A model generated the notes under the pieces. That model made no database searches, was not told the DNA's origin, and saw only the letters and a list, made by a program, of their open reading frames with translations. Below, piece by piece: positions 17,770 to 30,193 of a DNA stretch of 64,000 nt; the first letter of the stretch is position 1, and each line of letters begins with the position of its first letter. Source of the stretch: an uncultured Gammaproteobacteria bacterium (GTDB lineage: Bacteria; Pseudomonadota; Gammaproteobacteria; HK1); the NCBI GenBank assembly GCA_958295835.1, contig OY282378.1, positions 4,489,694 through 4,553,693 on the forward strand, read 5' to 3'. A program made the translations under genes and the position numbers.

Positions 17770-18463
17770 GTTTTGACGCTCTGGTACGTGTGGACAAGAT
17801 CGGCCGCATGAGCCATGAATCTGCTGCTCATGCCCGGACGGCTCAGCATCATGCTTGCAGCGCCCGCGGCTTCCGCCGCGAAGATTCCTGGTAACATGTC
17901 GTCGTCATCGGAAACCACGAGATATCGATCGGCTTCTTTCCGGTTCACGAGACCGAGAAGGTCCACGACGAGCGCCGTGTCCACCATCTTCTCCTCCTGT
18001 TTCCCCTCCCGGTACCTCAGTGTGTCGAGAAGGTGTACGCCATGTCTGCGCGCCACCTCCCCGGAATGCAAGCGAGCGTGTTGCCCAGTTGAATGCCGCC
18101 GTTTCCTCCCCGGAACGCCACGCGGTCCGCATGATAGGAGCGGGTCTTGCTCGCATATGTTCCCATCACCTTGTCGATGCCGTGGAAGTAATTGGTGCGT
18201 GTCTTCCCACTGTGCCATCCCGCATACAAACGCAACCGTACCTCGAACTTCGACCCCGCCGCAGACTCCTTCAGGCAGTCCGACACGATGCGTTCCACGT
18301 ATCTCAGTGTCTTCTCCGCGATGGTGTCCTGGCGGCCGGGCCGTGTCGCAGCGCCTGACGTGATGACGGCGGTATGCCAATCGACAAAGCCAATCGCTCT
18401 CTTGAAGGGTCTGATCGTCACATCTGGATTCCGGGTGGAGGCGGCAGTTGTATCAAGATTCAC
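17766..18463 (-). pseudogene. NYN/PIN-like nuclease with an apparent frameshift
   Basis: The N-terminal frame (18463 down to about 18060) has GFVDWHTAV, the usual start of an NYN-type PIN nuclease, and continues to CIPG. A second frame then continues the protein with EVARRHGVHLLDTLRYREG, MVDTALVVDLLGLVN and YLVVSDDDDMLPG, which carry the acidic residues expected of the family. One missing base in a short G-run at about 18055-18062 would explain the switch. It may be a true inactivating mutation, a sequencing error or recoding. The gene overlaps the NACHT start by four bases, the layout of a nuclease-sensor pair. Confidence 0.65.
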
Positions 18464-18861
18464 TCAATTTAGCATGGCCCGGTCTCGGCGTATGGTCACT
18501 CGGCGGGTCGAAGTGCCATCGAGTCGTAGGCCATCTGCTTCGTGATCCGTCGACATTTTTCATAGCTGAGACGGTGAGGACGTGCCCCAGGGGCCGAATT
18601 CGGCGGCGGCGGATTTCGTAACCCCTTGATTCATCGTCCCGTTGCGGACAGTATTCCTGTGAGGCCATGGACAGATTTCGTGTGGATGCACAACCTGCCG
18701 CAAGCTGCCCGATTTCATCCGCCGCACCGGGGTCGTCTCCCCGGTCGCATCGCCGTCGAACCCGTGCTGCCCGTGGACATCCTGGGCGCCTACGTCCTGT
18801 TGCCAGTGCTACCCCTGTCGCCGGCACTGCACCGGACTGAGCCTGCCTGAGCCAAACCACC
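18464..18861. other. Region between the NYN gene and the methyltransferase
   Basis: About 400 bases. The left part (18464-18745) holds no convincing gene and should contain the promoter of the leftward NYN-NACHT operon. From 18746 on, a copy of the SNF2 gene's 3' end is readable in frame as far as a TGA at 18848-18850 (RIAVEPVLPVDILGAYVLL…), followed by 11 bases to the methyltransferase start. Confidence 0.6.
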
Positions 18862-23190
<4,329 letters not shown>

Positions 23191-23211
23191 TTCATCATGG
23201 GAGTTACCGTC

Positions 23212-24366
23212 ATGTCACAAGAAAGTCCAGATGATCGCCTGCATCTTTCCGATCTGTCAATAAACAATTTCCGAGGTATTGACCACCTCTCTATTTCCCG
23301 ATTGGGGCATGTAACGCTACTTGCGGGAAGAAACGGTATTGGGAAAACCACAGTGCTGGATGCCATCCGGGTCTATGCAGCCCGAGGGCGTCCTGTGGTG
23401 TTGACGGGATTGTTGGAAAATCGTGAGGAATTTACTGTTGCCACCGATGAGGATGGTGATGAAGTATTGTTCCCTGATATTTCGGCTCTATTTCATGGAA
23501 GAGAAGCACAGCATAATGTTGTTTTCTCGATTGGATCTTCTGATGAAAGAGATCGTCTTGGAATTGAGATATCTATCATGGAAAGATTATCTATGGATGG
23601 GAAAAAGAGAATTTTCATGGATACTTTCACGGATTCCAAGGGCATATCGGTGAAGATCACATTCAGGAATAGAGAACGTTTTATTCCTTGGAATATGCTT
23701 GTAAGAGATTTCAATTTCAATCGCATTCAGTTGCGCAGATTGCAGAGAGAATTATTTGATGATGACGATGATGAATGGCCATCCGCAATTGAGTGCGAAT
23801 CCCTGGGTCCGGGCTTGCCCAGCAATACCGATATGGTTCGATTCTGGGACAGAATCGCACTGACGGATGGCGAGATCCTGCTGGTTCAGGCCTTGGAATT
23901 GATCCTCGGAAATACCGTAAACCGCATTGCAGTGATCGGAGACGATGGACCGCGTGTCGGGAAAACTGGCCGCCGCATCATCGTAAGGTTACCGGGCGAT
24001 CCGACTCCGGTTCCTCTGAAAAGCCTCGGTGACGGTGCAATACGTCTGTTCGGCGTCGCCCTTGCCCTTGCCAACAGCCGAAATGGTTTCCTGCTCATCG
24101 ACGAAGCGGAAAATGGAATTCACTACTCCGTACAACGCGACTTCTGGCGCATGATTCTACGGACCGCACACAAGGATAACGTCCAGGTAGTCGCGACGAC
24201 CCACAGTTGGGATTGCGTCAAGGGGTTCGCACGGGCGGCTACGGAGTTCGAGGATGCAGAGGGCGTTCTCGTTCGGCTTGAGCGTGATGATGATGGAATG
24301 CGAGCGATCGAGTATTCGGAAAAAGAACTCAGGATCGCTGCCGAGCAGGGAATCGAGGTGAGATGA
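23212..24366 (+). CDS. OLD-like AAA ATPase (AAA_21/AAA_15 type)
   Basis: 384 residues from the ATG at 23212, chosen because GGGAG (23199-23203) lies at good distance; an ATG at 23197 is in frame. Walker A is GRNGIGKTT near residue 36. Walker B FLLIDEAENGIHY and VVATTHSWDC stand in the last third. The first half (about 23.4-23.8 kb) is clearly more AT-rich than its neighbours. It overlaps the TOPRIM gene by four bases. An ABC-type ATPase next to a separate TOPRIM nuclease resembles a split OLD or PARIS-like effector. It fills the place that PtuA holds in array 2. Confidence 0.85.
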   Translation: MSQESPDDRLHLSDLSINNFRGIDHLSISRLGHVTLLAGRNGIGKTTVLDAIRVYAARGRPVVLTGLLENREEFTVATDEDGDEVLFPDISALFHGREAQHNVVFSIGSSDERDRLGIEISIMERLSMDGKKRIFMDTFTDSKGISVKITFRNRERFIPWNMLVRDFNFNRIQLRRLQRELFDDDDDEWPSAIECESLGPGLPSNTDMVRFWDRIALTDGEILLVQALELILGNTVNRIAVIGDDGPRVGKTGRRIIVRLPGDPTPVPLKSLGDGAIRLFGVALALANSRNGFLLIDEAENGIHYSVQRDFWRMILRTAHKDNVQVVATTHSWDCVKGFARAATEFEDAEGVLVRLERDDDGMRAIEYSEKELRIAAEQGIEVR

Positions 24367-25001
24367 TCATGGCCGATCGGGAACTGCCTTCATCGGACCG
24401 TGTGCTTCTCGTGGAAGGACAGGATGACAAACACGTCGTTCTACATCTTTGTCGCCGCAGTGAATCGATGCCGACATTCTGCATTTCAGATAAGGATGGC
24501 ATTGCCCGGCTTCTCGATTCCATCAGTCCTGAGATCAAGGTGTCCGGCAGAAAATCGGTAGGCATCCTCGTGGATGCGAACGACGAACCGGAGAATCGAT
24601 GGAAGGCGATCAGAAGTCGGTTTCAGCAACTTGATCTCCACCTACCCGAAGAACCTGAGCCGAACGGGACGATTCTATCTGCTGTTCCTCCTGCTGTTCC
24701 CCGCATCGGGATCTGGCTGTGGCCTGACAATCAATGCCCTGGTGAGCTGGAAGACTTCGTCAAATCCATGATCCCCTCGAAAGATCCGGTATGGCCGAGA
24801 TCCGAAGAGTACATCGATCGCATTCCGGAACCGGATCGCAAGTTCCTTCCGGGCAAGGAAATGAAGGCCAAGATCTACGCTTGGCTTGCAACGACAAAGA
24901 CACCCGGTCGCATGGGCACGGCCATCAAGGCGAAAATGCTGGACGCTGATGGCCCACTCGCCCTGAAATTCACAGATTGGCTTCGACGACTGTTCACGTG
25001 A
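24363..25001 (+). CDS. DUF3226 TOPRIM-like protein, partner of the AAA ATPase
   Basis: 212 residues from the ATG at 24363 (ATGA overlap with the ATPase); a second ATG at 24369 is possible. LLVEGQDDKHVV near the start supplies the TOPRIM glutamate and GILVDANDEPE the DxD-like acidic pair. PGKEMKAKIYAWLATTKTP and FTDWLRRLF are typical DUF3226 ends. TOPRIM proteins of OLD-type pairs cleave nucleic acid under ATPase control; that activity here is inferred. It ends array 1. Confidence 0.8.
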   Translation: MIMADRELPSSDRVLLVEGQDDKHVVLHLCRRSESMPTFCISDKDGIARLLDSISPEIKVSGRKSVGILVDANDEPENRWKAIRSRFQQLDLHLPEEPEPNGTILSAVPPAVPRIGIWLWPDNQCPGELEDFVKSMIPSKDPVWPRSEEYIDRIPEPDRKFLPGKEMKAKIYAWLATTKTPGRMGTAIKAKMLDADGPLALKFTDWLRRLFT

Positions 25002-25301
25002 CGACAACCGTCAAACGACTACTCCACAGCGGCCGATCCGTGGTGAGGACCTCCCGGAGCGCTCGGACGACGCCGACATGACCGTCTTCGGACTCGAGGA
25101 GCAACGCATACAGGCCGGAAGTGGTGGCGCAATTCGGCCAATTCCCGGCCATATCCATAGGTCGGGATCCTTAGAATTGCCTGATTATCCAACATAATCA
25201 ATGAATTGCAGGACTATCGGCGTATTCCGGCGTATTCCGGCGTATTCCGATTGGCCGATTGGCCCTTCCGTCCATGTATGTCCCCGACCGGCGATGCGCG
25301 A
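25002..25301. other. Intergenic region with three 10-bp tandem repeats
   Basis: 300 bases without a sound gene. The unit cggcgtattc occurs three times in a row at 25218-25247. On the minus strand about 25015-25120 reads as a gene-like fragment (LYALLLESEDGHVGVVRALR), perhaps a decayed coding sequence. The boundary between the defence array and region 2 lies here. Confidence 0.4.
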
Positions 25302-25679
25302 TCACGAGTCGCGACAGCCCTCGACCGCCGCCGGCGGCGCCAGCAACCATTCGCCGGCAGCCTGGACCTCCACGTCCGCGGGCGCCTCGGCGGGAAGCAC
25401 GTCTCGCGTGAGCGTCAGCAACCGCTTGCGGGCTTGAGGAAACGGAACGCCCCCGGCGGCGAGCGCGCGGAACTCGCGAGCGGCGGTCGCCGGATCGGAG
25501 AGATCCGCACACACCTGAACCAGCGCCATGCCGCCGCTCGGGGCGCGGGCCAGAAAGTCGACTTCGTAACCTTCCGGCGTGCGCAGATACGTGACGTCGC
25601 ACCCTCGGCGCTCCAGCTCCACCAGGACCGCCGTCTCCAACGCATGACCCGTATTCGCCCGTCCGGTGCGGTCGAACAC
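25302..25679 (-). pseudogene. 3' remnant of an AAA-DUF4143 ATPase gene
   Basis: 125 residues in an open frame. GHALETAVLVELERRG, then TPEGYEVDFLA, is the DUF4143 nuclease-like tail of AAA_14 ATPases. The ATPase domain with Walker A and B is missing upstream, where the frame runs into unrelated sequence. An intact gene of the same family follows array 2 (49225-50535), so both arrays end beside a member of this family. Confidence 0.75.
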
Positions 25680-25949
25680 CGGGATCAGCCCCGGAATTGA
25701 AAGGAGAATTCCAGTGCCTGAACATCGCGGTAATCATCTTTGCGGGGTCTCGACAGCCCGTTCAAACGCTGTTCATCGAGGAGGTAGCCGCGGCCAGGAT
25801 GGGGACGATCGGGAAGCCCGGCGCCGCCGGAGGAAAGATGCCGCGATCGTCTACCAACGTCCGGGGCACAACGTCCGGCACGATTGCGGCGCCTGTTTCC
25901 GCTGCGTACATTGTGTTCATGCGCATGGACCGTACATCCACCCGAGACC

Positions 25950-27257
25950 GTGTTCCCCCTCAACCCATTTGCGCCCGGCGCCGGTAGCCCGCCCCCGGAG
26001 ATGGCGGGGCGGGACAGCGAGCTGCGGCATGTGCTGGGCGTGGTGTGCAATCGCCTGTGTGCATCGCCCCCATCCCCGTTGCACCGGCCAATCGCCATAT
26101 GGGGGCCACGCGGCAACGGCAAGACGACGCTTGTGGACCGCATCATCGACGCCGCCACGCCTGCCGGCTGCGCGGAGGAGGATGCACCAATCCGTTTTCT
26201 GCACGTGGACGCCTCCGGCTGCCGCACGGCTTCCGACCTGCGGGTCCTGCTGATTCCCGGAGGGCAGGAGCTTGCACTCATCAGGGAAGGCGGAAGCGCC
26301 GGCGGTGGGGCGTCCCTCCCCGGCAAATTGCTGCACGGCGAAGGCGAGGCTCACGAGGAGGTGGAGCATCTCGTCCATCCTCTGCACCTGTGGCAATTGT
26401 TGAGGCGGCTGGCGCGGGACAAACCGGTGCTGGTGGTCGTGGACGAAGCGCATCTGCTGACGAAGGAAGTGGGTGCCGCCTTGCTGCAGATGGATCAGAT
26501 GGCGCGTCGCCGCAAAGCGCCCGTCGGCCTGCTGATGGCCGGGACGCCGGGGCTGCCCCATGTTCTCAACCAATGCAGGGCGTCGTTCTGGTCACGGCTG
26601 GGGGACGATGCAGTGGCCTTGGGGCTGCTGTCCATGGAAGAGGCCAAGGACGCCATCTTTACGCCCTTGGCGCAGATCGGCATCCCGTCGCCGGACGCGG
26701 GCGTACAGGACGCACTCGCCGAGGCGTCGGCGGGCTATCCCTACTTTACCCAGGAAATGGGCAGCGCCTTGTGGGAGACCGCCAGACGACGCGTCGATGC
26801 GGGTTCAGCCCCCGACATCGACGTGCCGGCGCTTCGGGACACCCTGGTGTTGTTCGAGAAGAACAAGCAGGCTTACTACAGCCTGCGCTATGACGACCTG
26901 ACGGAAAGCGGGATTCTGCAGGTCGCGTATGCCTTGAGCGAGCATCTGCGGGGATGCGGGTCCATTGACGCCGCGGACGTATGGGCCTGCCTCGAAGCCG
27001 TTGCGCCGCGTCTGGGTATCGACGCCCTGAACGAAGCGGCAATCGACAAGGCACTGCTGGGCATGGCGCAGCGAATCGAGGCCAGCGGGCTGTTCTGGCG
27101 CCCGGACCCGGCCAGCGACGCCTGGGCGCAGGGGATCCCCTCCTTCTCGGAATACGTTCGCAACGCCTTCTCCAAAAAACGCCCTCATGCGGCGCAGGCC
27201 ATCCAGGCGGCGTTGGCGCCGCTTGCGCCGCCCGCGGGGAAAGCACCGTCGAAGTGA
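25950..27257 (+). CDS. AAA ATPase (AAA_16/Cdc6-like)
   Basis: 435 residues from the GTG at 25950, which keeps the NPFAPGAGSPPPEMAGRD leader seen in such ATPases. Walker A GPRGNGKT is at 52-59, the DEAH Walker B at 165-168 and sensor GTPGLPH follows. The C-terminal half is helical and winged-helix-like. This is a single-gene unit facing tctA; its partner and role are not evident. A link to defence is possible from location only. Confidence 0.75.
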   Translation: MFPLNPFAPGAGSPPPEMAGRDSELRHVLGVVCNRLCASPPSPLHRPIAIWGPRGNGKTTLVDRIIDAATPAGCAEEDAPIRFLHVDASGCRTASDLRVLLIPGGQELALIREGGSAGGGASLPGKLLHGEGEAHEEVEHLVHPLHLWQLLRRLARDKPVLVVVDEAHLLTKEVGAALLQMDQMARRRKAPVGLLMAGTPGLPHVLNQCRASFWSRLGDDAVALGLLSMEEAKDAIFTPLAQIGIPSPDAGVQDALAEASAGYPYFTQEMGSALWETARRRVDAGSAPDIDVPALRDTLVLFEKNKQAYYSLRYDDLTESGILQVAYALSEHLRGCGSIDAADVWACLEAVAPRLGIDALNEAAIDKALLGMAQRIEASGLFWRPDPASDAWAQGIPSFSEYVRNAFSKKRPHAAQAIQAALAPLAPPAGKAPSK

Positions 27258-27273
27258 ACTGAACCGCCCCGGG

Positions 27274-27298
27274 ACTCCCGGAGTCGGAGCCGGCTCCC
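27274..27298. terminator. Adjacent palindromes between convergent genes
   Basis: gactcc-c-ggagtc (27274-27286) and the perfect 12-base palindrome ggagccggctcc (27287-27298) lie between the ATPase stop and the tctA stop. There is no T-tract, so a classical terminator is not shown; a bidirectional barrier is a reasonable guess. Confidence 0.3.
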
Positions 27299-27306
27299 GG
27301 TTCCGG

Positions 27307-28809
27307 TTACCCCGAATCACGGAAGGACCCCGCCTCCGCGCTCCGGCGCTCGCGGATCAGGGCGGCCGCGTGGGCCAGCAGGCTCACCACGATGATCACG
27401 AAGATCGTCGCGGAGATGGGGCGGTCGATGAAGTCGAGCGGGGTCTCCACCCGCGCGAGGCTCGCGCGGAACTTCTCGTCCATGATCCGGCCGAGCACCA
27501 TGCCGAGCACGATGGGGACCAGCGGCAGCTCGAGCCGCCGGAGAACGAAGCCGAACATGCCGAAGGCGGCGGCCACCGCGCAGTCGATCAGGTTCGCGCG
27601 CAGCGAATAGACCCCCACCAGCGACAGGGTGAGCACCGCGACCCCGAGATACCGGGACGGCACCCTGACCACCTGCACCAGCCATCCGGTGGAGAGCTTC
27701 AGGAACGCCAGCACCAGCACGTTGACGGCGAGCAGGACGGCGAACAGGCTTTGCAGGAAGTGGGGCTGGGTCTCGAACAGCTTCGGCCCCGGAATCACCC
27801 CGTGCACGTGGAACACCGACAGCATCATGGCGGTCAGCGCCTCGCCGGGGATCCCCAGCGCGAGCAGCGGGATCATGGCGGCGGCGGGCACCGCGTTGTT
27901 GGCCGCCTCCGAGGCGATCAGCCCTTCCGGCGAGCCGCGGCCGATCAGATCGGGATGGCGCGAGGTCTTCTGGGCGAAGGTATACGAGAAGAACTGCGCA
28001 AGGAACTCGCCGACCCCGGGGATGATCCCCATGACCACGCCGAAGGACGACGAGACGCCGGCGAGCCGCGGGTGTCGTGCGATCTCGCGAAACCCGCCAC
28101 CGCGTCCCGGCTCCATGCGCGGCAGCCGGGGCGGGGGCTCCCGGTCCACCAGCAGCTTGAACGCCTGCGAGATCGCGAACAGCCCCAGGATGACCGTGAT
28201 CAGATCGAAGCCCGGGTTCAGCCAGGACTGCCCGAAGGTGAAGCGGTGGCTGAAGCGGACCCCTTCGAGGCCGACGGTGTTCAGGAACATGCCGAGCGAC
28301 ACCAGCATCGCCGCCGCGACGGTCTGCCGCCGATGCGCGAGCACGACCATCACCACGCCCAGCAGTGCGGCCATGAAGACGTCGCGCGAGCCGAAGTACG
28401 GCGCGACCCGCGCGAGGTACGGGGACAGGGCCAGCAGGCAGGCCACCGAGAACACCCCGCCGACGAACGAGGCGCTGTAGGCGATGGACAGCGCCCGCCT
28501 CGCCTCGCCGCGCCGGGTCATCGCGTATCCGTCATAGGTGGTCAGCGCGTTGACCGGCGTGCCGGGGGTATTGATGAGGATGGCCGGCACCGCCCCGCCG
28601 AACATCGAGGCCCCGTAGATGCCGAGCAGCAGGGTGATCCCGACCAGCGGCTCGAACTGGAAGGTCGCGGGCAGGAGGATGGCGATGGCCACCGCCGGCC
28701 CCACCCCCGGGATGGCGCCGATGACGACGCCGCCCACCGCCCCGATCGCGACCGCCAGCGCCACGTCGAGCCGCATGATCTGCTCGGCGACCGCGATCGA
28801 TTCCTGCAT
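27307..28809 (-). CDS. tctA: Tripartite tricarboxylate transporter, large permease TctA
   Basis: 500 residues, very hydrophobic, about 11-12 membrane spans. The conserved GAIPGVGPAVAI and YGASMFGGAVPAILINTPG motifs near the N-terminus and their internal repeat (MGIIPGVGEFLAQ, ALGIPGEALTAMM) are those of TctA. It forms the inner-membrane channel with TctB and takes substrate from a periplasmic Bug-type protein. The start is 16 bases after the tctB stop. The binding-protein gene tctC lies further upstream, separated by hicBA. Confidence 0.9.
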   Translation of the reverse strand: MQESIAVAEQIMRLDVALAVAIGAVGGVVIGAIPGVGPAVAIAILLPATFQFEPLVGITLLLGIYGASMFGGAVPAILINTPGTPVNALTTYDGYAMTRRGEARRALSIAYSASFVGGVFSVACLLALSPYLARVAPYFGSRDVFMAALLGVVMVVLAHRRQTVAAAMLVSLGMFLNTVGLEGVRFSHRFTFGQSWLNPGFDLITVILGLFAISQAFKLLVDREPPPRLPRMEPGRGGGFREIARHPRLAGVSSSFGVVMGIIPGVGEFLAQFFSYTFAQKTSRHPDLIGRGSPEGLIASEAANNAVPAAAMIPLLALGIPGEALTAMMLSVFHVHGVIPGPKLFETQPHFLQSLFAVLLAVNVLVLAFLKLSTGWLVQVVRVPSRYLGVAVLTLSLVGVYSLRANLIDCAVAAAFGMFGFVLRRLELPLVPIVLGMVLGRIMDEKFRASLARVETPLDFIDRPISATIFVIIVVSLLAHAAALIRERRSAEAGSFRDSG

Positions 28810-28825
28810 GGATCCGTGGCCCCGG

Positions 28826-29548
28826 TCAGAAGTTCCGGATCAGGAAATTGCGCACTTGCGGAGGAAAGAGGTCGTAGAGCGCCCCGGACGGCATGCGCAC
28901 CTCCAGGCCGGTCTTGAAGACGAGCACGATCCCGATGCCCAGCCCTGCCAGCAGGCCCAGGCCGGAGGGGGAGCGGATGCCGGTCCGCAGCCCCAGCAGC
29001 GGCATGAAGACCGCCGTCGAGAGCAGGTACCCGAGCCACGGTATCGAGGCGGCATAGGCGACGAAGTACAGGGCGAACTCCAGCGGGCGCAGCCAGCGCA
29101 GCAGCTCGCCGGCCGGCAGCAACGAGGTATCGAGATGGTCCGGGCGCGTCCGGGCCAGCGGCGACCGCTGGCGCGGTCGCTTGGCGATTCCGCTGCGCGG
29201 AATCGCGGGCGTTCCGGCCAACGGCGCCGGCTGGCGAGGAACCGTCCTGTTCCATGCGAGCCAGCTTTGCATCAGGTGGAGACCGGAGAAGAGCGTGAAC
29301 GCGCCGAGAACGACCGCGGGCCAGAAGCGGGGCTGCAACGGCAGGTCGACCCGGTCGAACCACCGGGTCTCGGCCGGGAGCCGGCTCAGCAGGAACAGGG
29401 CGAGGACGAACAGGACGCCCGCGAAGAAGAGGTCTCCGGGGCGGCGCCGAACGGCGAACAGCTCCGGCGCCGGCTTTGGTGTCGGCGCCGGAATTGCCGT
29501 CGTCCTGCCGCATGGCGTCACCTGTCCCGACCTCGTCAGGCTGGGCAA
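28826..29548 (-). CDS. tctB: Tripartite tricarboxylate transporter, small permease TctB
   Basis: About 240 residues with four hydrophobic spans (…DLFFAGVLFVLALFLL…, …ALYFVAYAASIPWLGYLLS…, …GLGLLAGLGIGIVLV…), the usual TctB pattern. The start is uncertain: no ATG lies near the first span and TTG at 29548 gives an odd Pro/Thr-rich leader. Between the second and third spans the cytoplasmic or periplasmic loop carries the 51-bp REP-like element (29161-29211), read as PAIPRSGIAKRPRQRSP. The insertion keeps the frame open. Confidence 0.8.
   Translation of the reverse strand: MPSLTRSGQVTPCGRTTAIPAPTPKPAPELFAVRRRPGDLFFAGVLFVLALFLLSRLPAETRWFDRVDLPLQPRFWPAVVLGAFTLFSGLHLMQSWLAWNRTVPRQPAPLAGTPAIPRSGIAKRPRQRSPLARTRPDHLDTSLLPAGELLRWLRPLEFALYFVAYAASIPWLGYLLSTAVFMPLLGLRTGIRSPSGLGLLAGLGIGIVLVFKTGLEVRMPSGALYDLFPPQVRNFLIRNF
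29161..29211 (+). repeat. REP-like 51-bp palindromic element, copy B (inside tctB)
   Basis: Identical base for base to copy A at 1920-1970, including both hairpins. In tctB the element is read from the opposite strand relative to copy A, so both of its strands are tolerated as coding sequence. Confidence 0.85.
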
Positions 29549-29667
29549 CTATCCGCTCGTAATACTCGCCGAGGCGGGACGCTGGCGAACCGGAAGGTTG
29601 CGTGCGCCGGGTGAGGGCTATAATCGCGCCCATCGGATTCTCGACGGTAGGCTTCAAGGAGGCGGAC

Positions 29668-29874
29668 GTGAGACAAGCGTTGCTTTACCCCGGCGAAGAT
29701 GGTTATTGGGTTGCGGAATGCCCGAGTCTCCCCGGCTGCGTCAGCCAGGGGCGGACCAGACAGGAGGCCCTGGCGAACATCAAGGAGGCTATCGAAGGAT
29801 ACGAGCTCGCGTTGGCGGAAGACGGCGTACCGGTTCCCGACGACAGCTTTGAAGCCGTGGTGGTTGCCGTTTGA
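29668..29874 (+). CDS. hicB: HicB-like antitoxin
   Basis: 68 residues from GTG at 29668; CAAGGAGGCG at 29655-29663 is a strong ribosome-binding site that decides the start. The fold is visible in RQALLYPGEDGYWVAECPSL, PGCVSQGRT and EALANIKEAIEGY. HicB is a partial RNase-H-like antitoxin that blocks HicA. The stop overlaps the next start (TTGA). The pair lies on the plus strand between tctB and tctC, which run on the minus strand, so it looks like an insertion into a transport operon. Confidence 0.85.
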   Translation: MRQALLYPGEDGYWVAECPSLPGCVSQGRTRQEALANIKEAIEGYELALAEDGVPVPDDSFEAVVVAV

Positions 29875-30089
29875 GATTGCCAGGAGTCTCGGGGCGGGAG
29901 TGCGTTCGTGCTCTTGGCCGCGCGGGTTTCGTGTCCGTTCGGCAGCACGGAAGCCATTTGATATTGCGGCGCGATGAGCCTTTCGCCCAAGTCGTCGTTC
30001 CCGATCATCGGGAGCTGGACCGCGGTACGTTACGGGCGATCATCCGCCAGGCCGGGCTCGGTGTAAACGAATTCAGGGAGCTGCTGTGA
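29871..30089 (+). CDS. hicA: HicA-like mRNA interferase toxin
   Basis: 72 residues from TTG at 29871, overlapping hicB by four bases. The double-stranded-RNA-binding-like fold shows in GRECVRALGRAGFVSVRQHG, with the catalytic histidine in HGSHLILRR, followed by VVVPDHRELDRGTLRAIIRQ. HicA cleaves mRNA. The order hicB-hicA is the reverse of the most common one. Confidence 0.85.
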   Translation: MRLPGVSGRECVRALGRAGFVSVRQHGSHLILRRDEPFAQVVVPDHRELDRGTLRAIIRQAGLGVNEFRELL

Positions 30090-30193
30090 GTTGGCGGAGC
30101 GCCACCTGATTATGGATCATGGATCAGCCGGCTGTGCAGTCGGTCGCAAAGACGCGCCAGCCCCGGGATCTCCGGGGCCGGCGCAGGATCAGG

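Noticed and set aside
25885..25949. Earlier start for the AAA ATPase at 25884
   Set aside because: The extra residues are Arg/Cys-rich with no family likeness; GTG at 25950 preserves the familiar NPFAPG leader.
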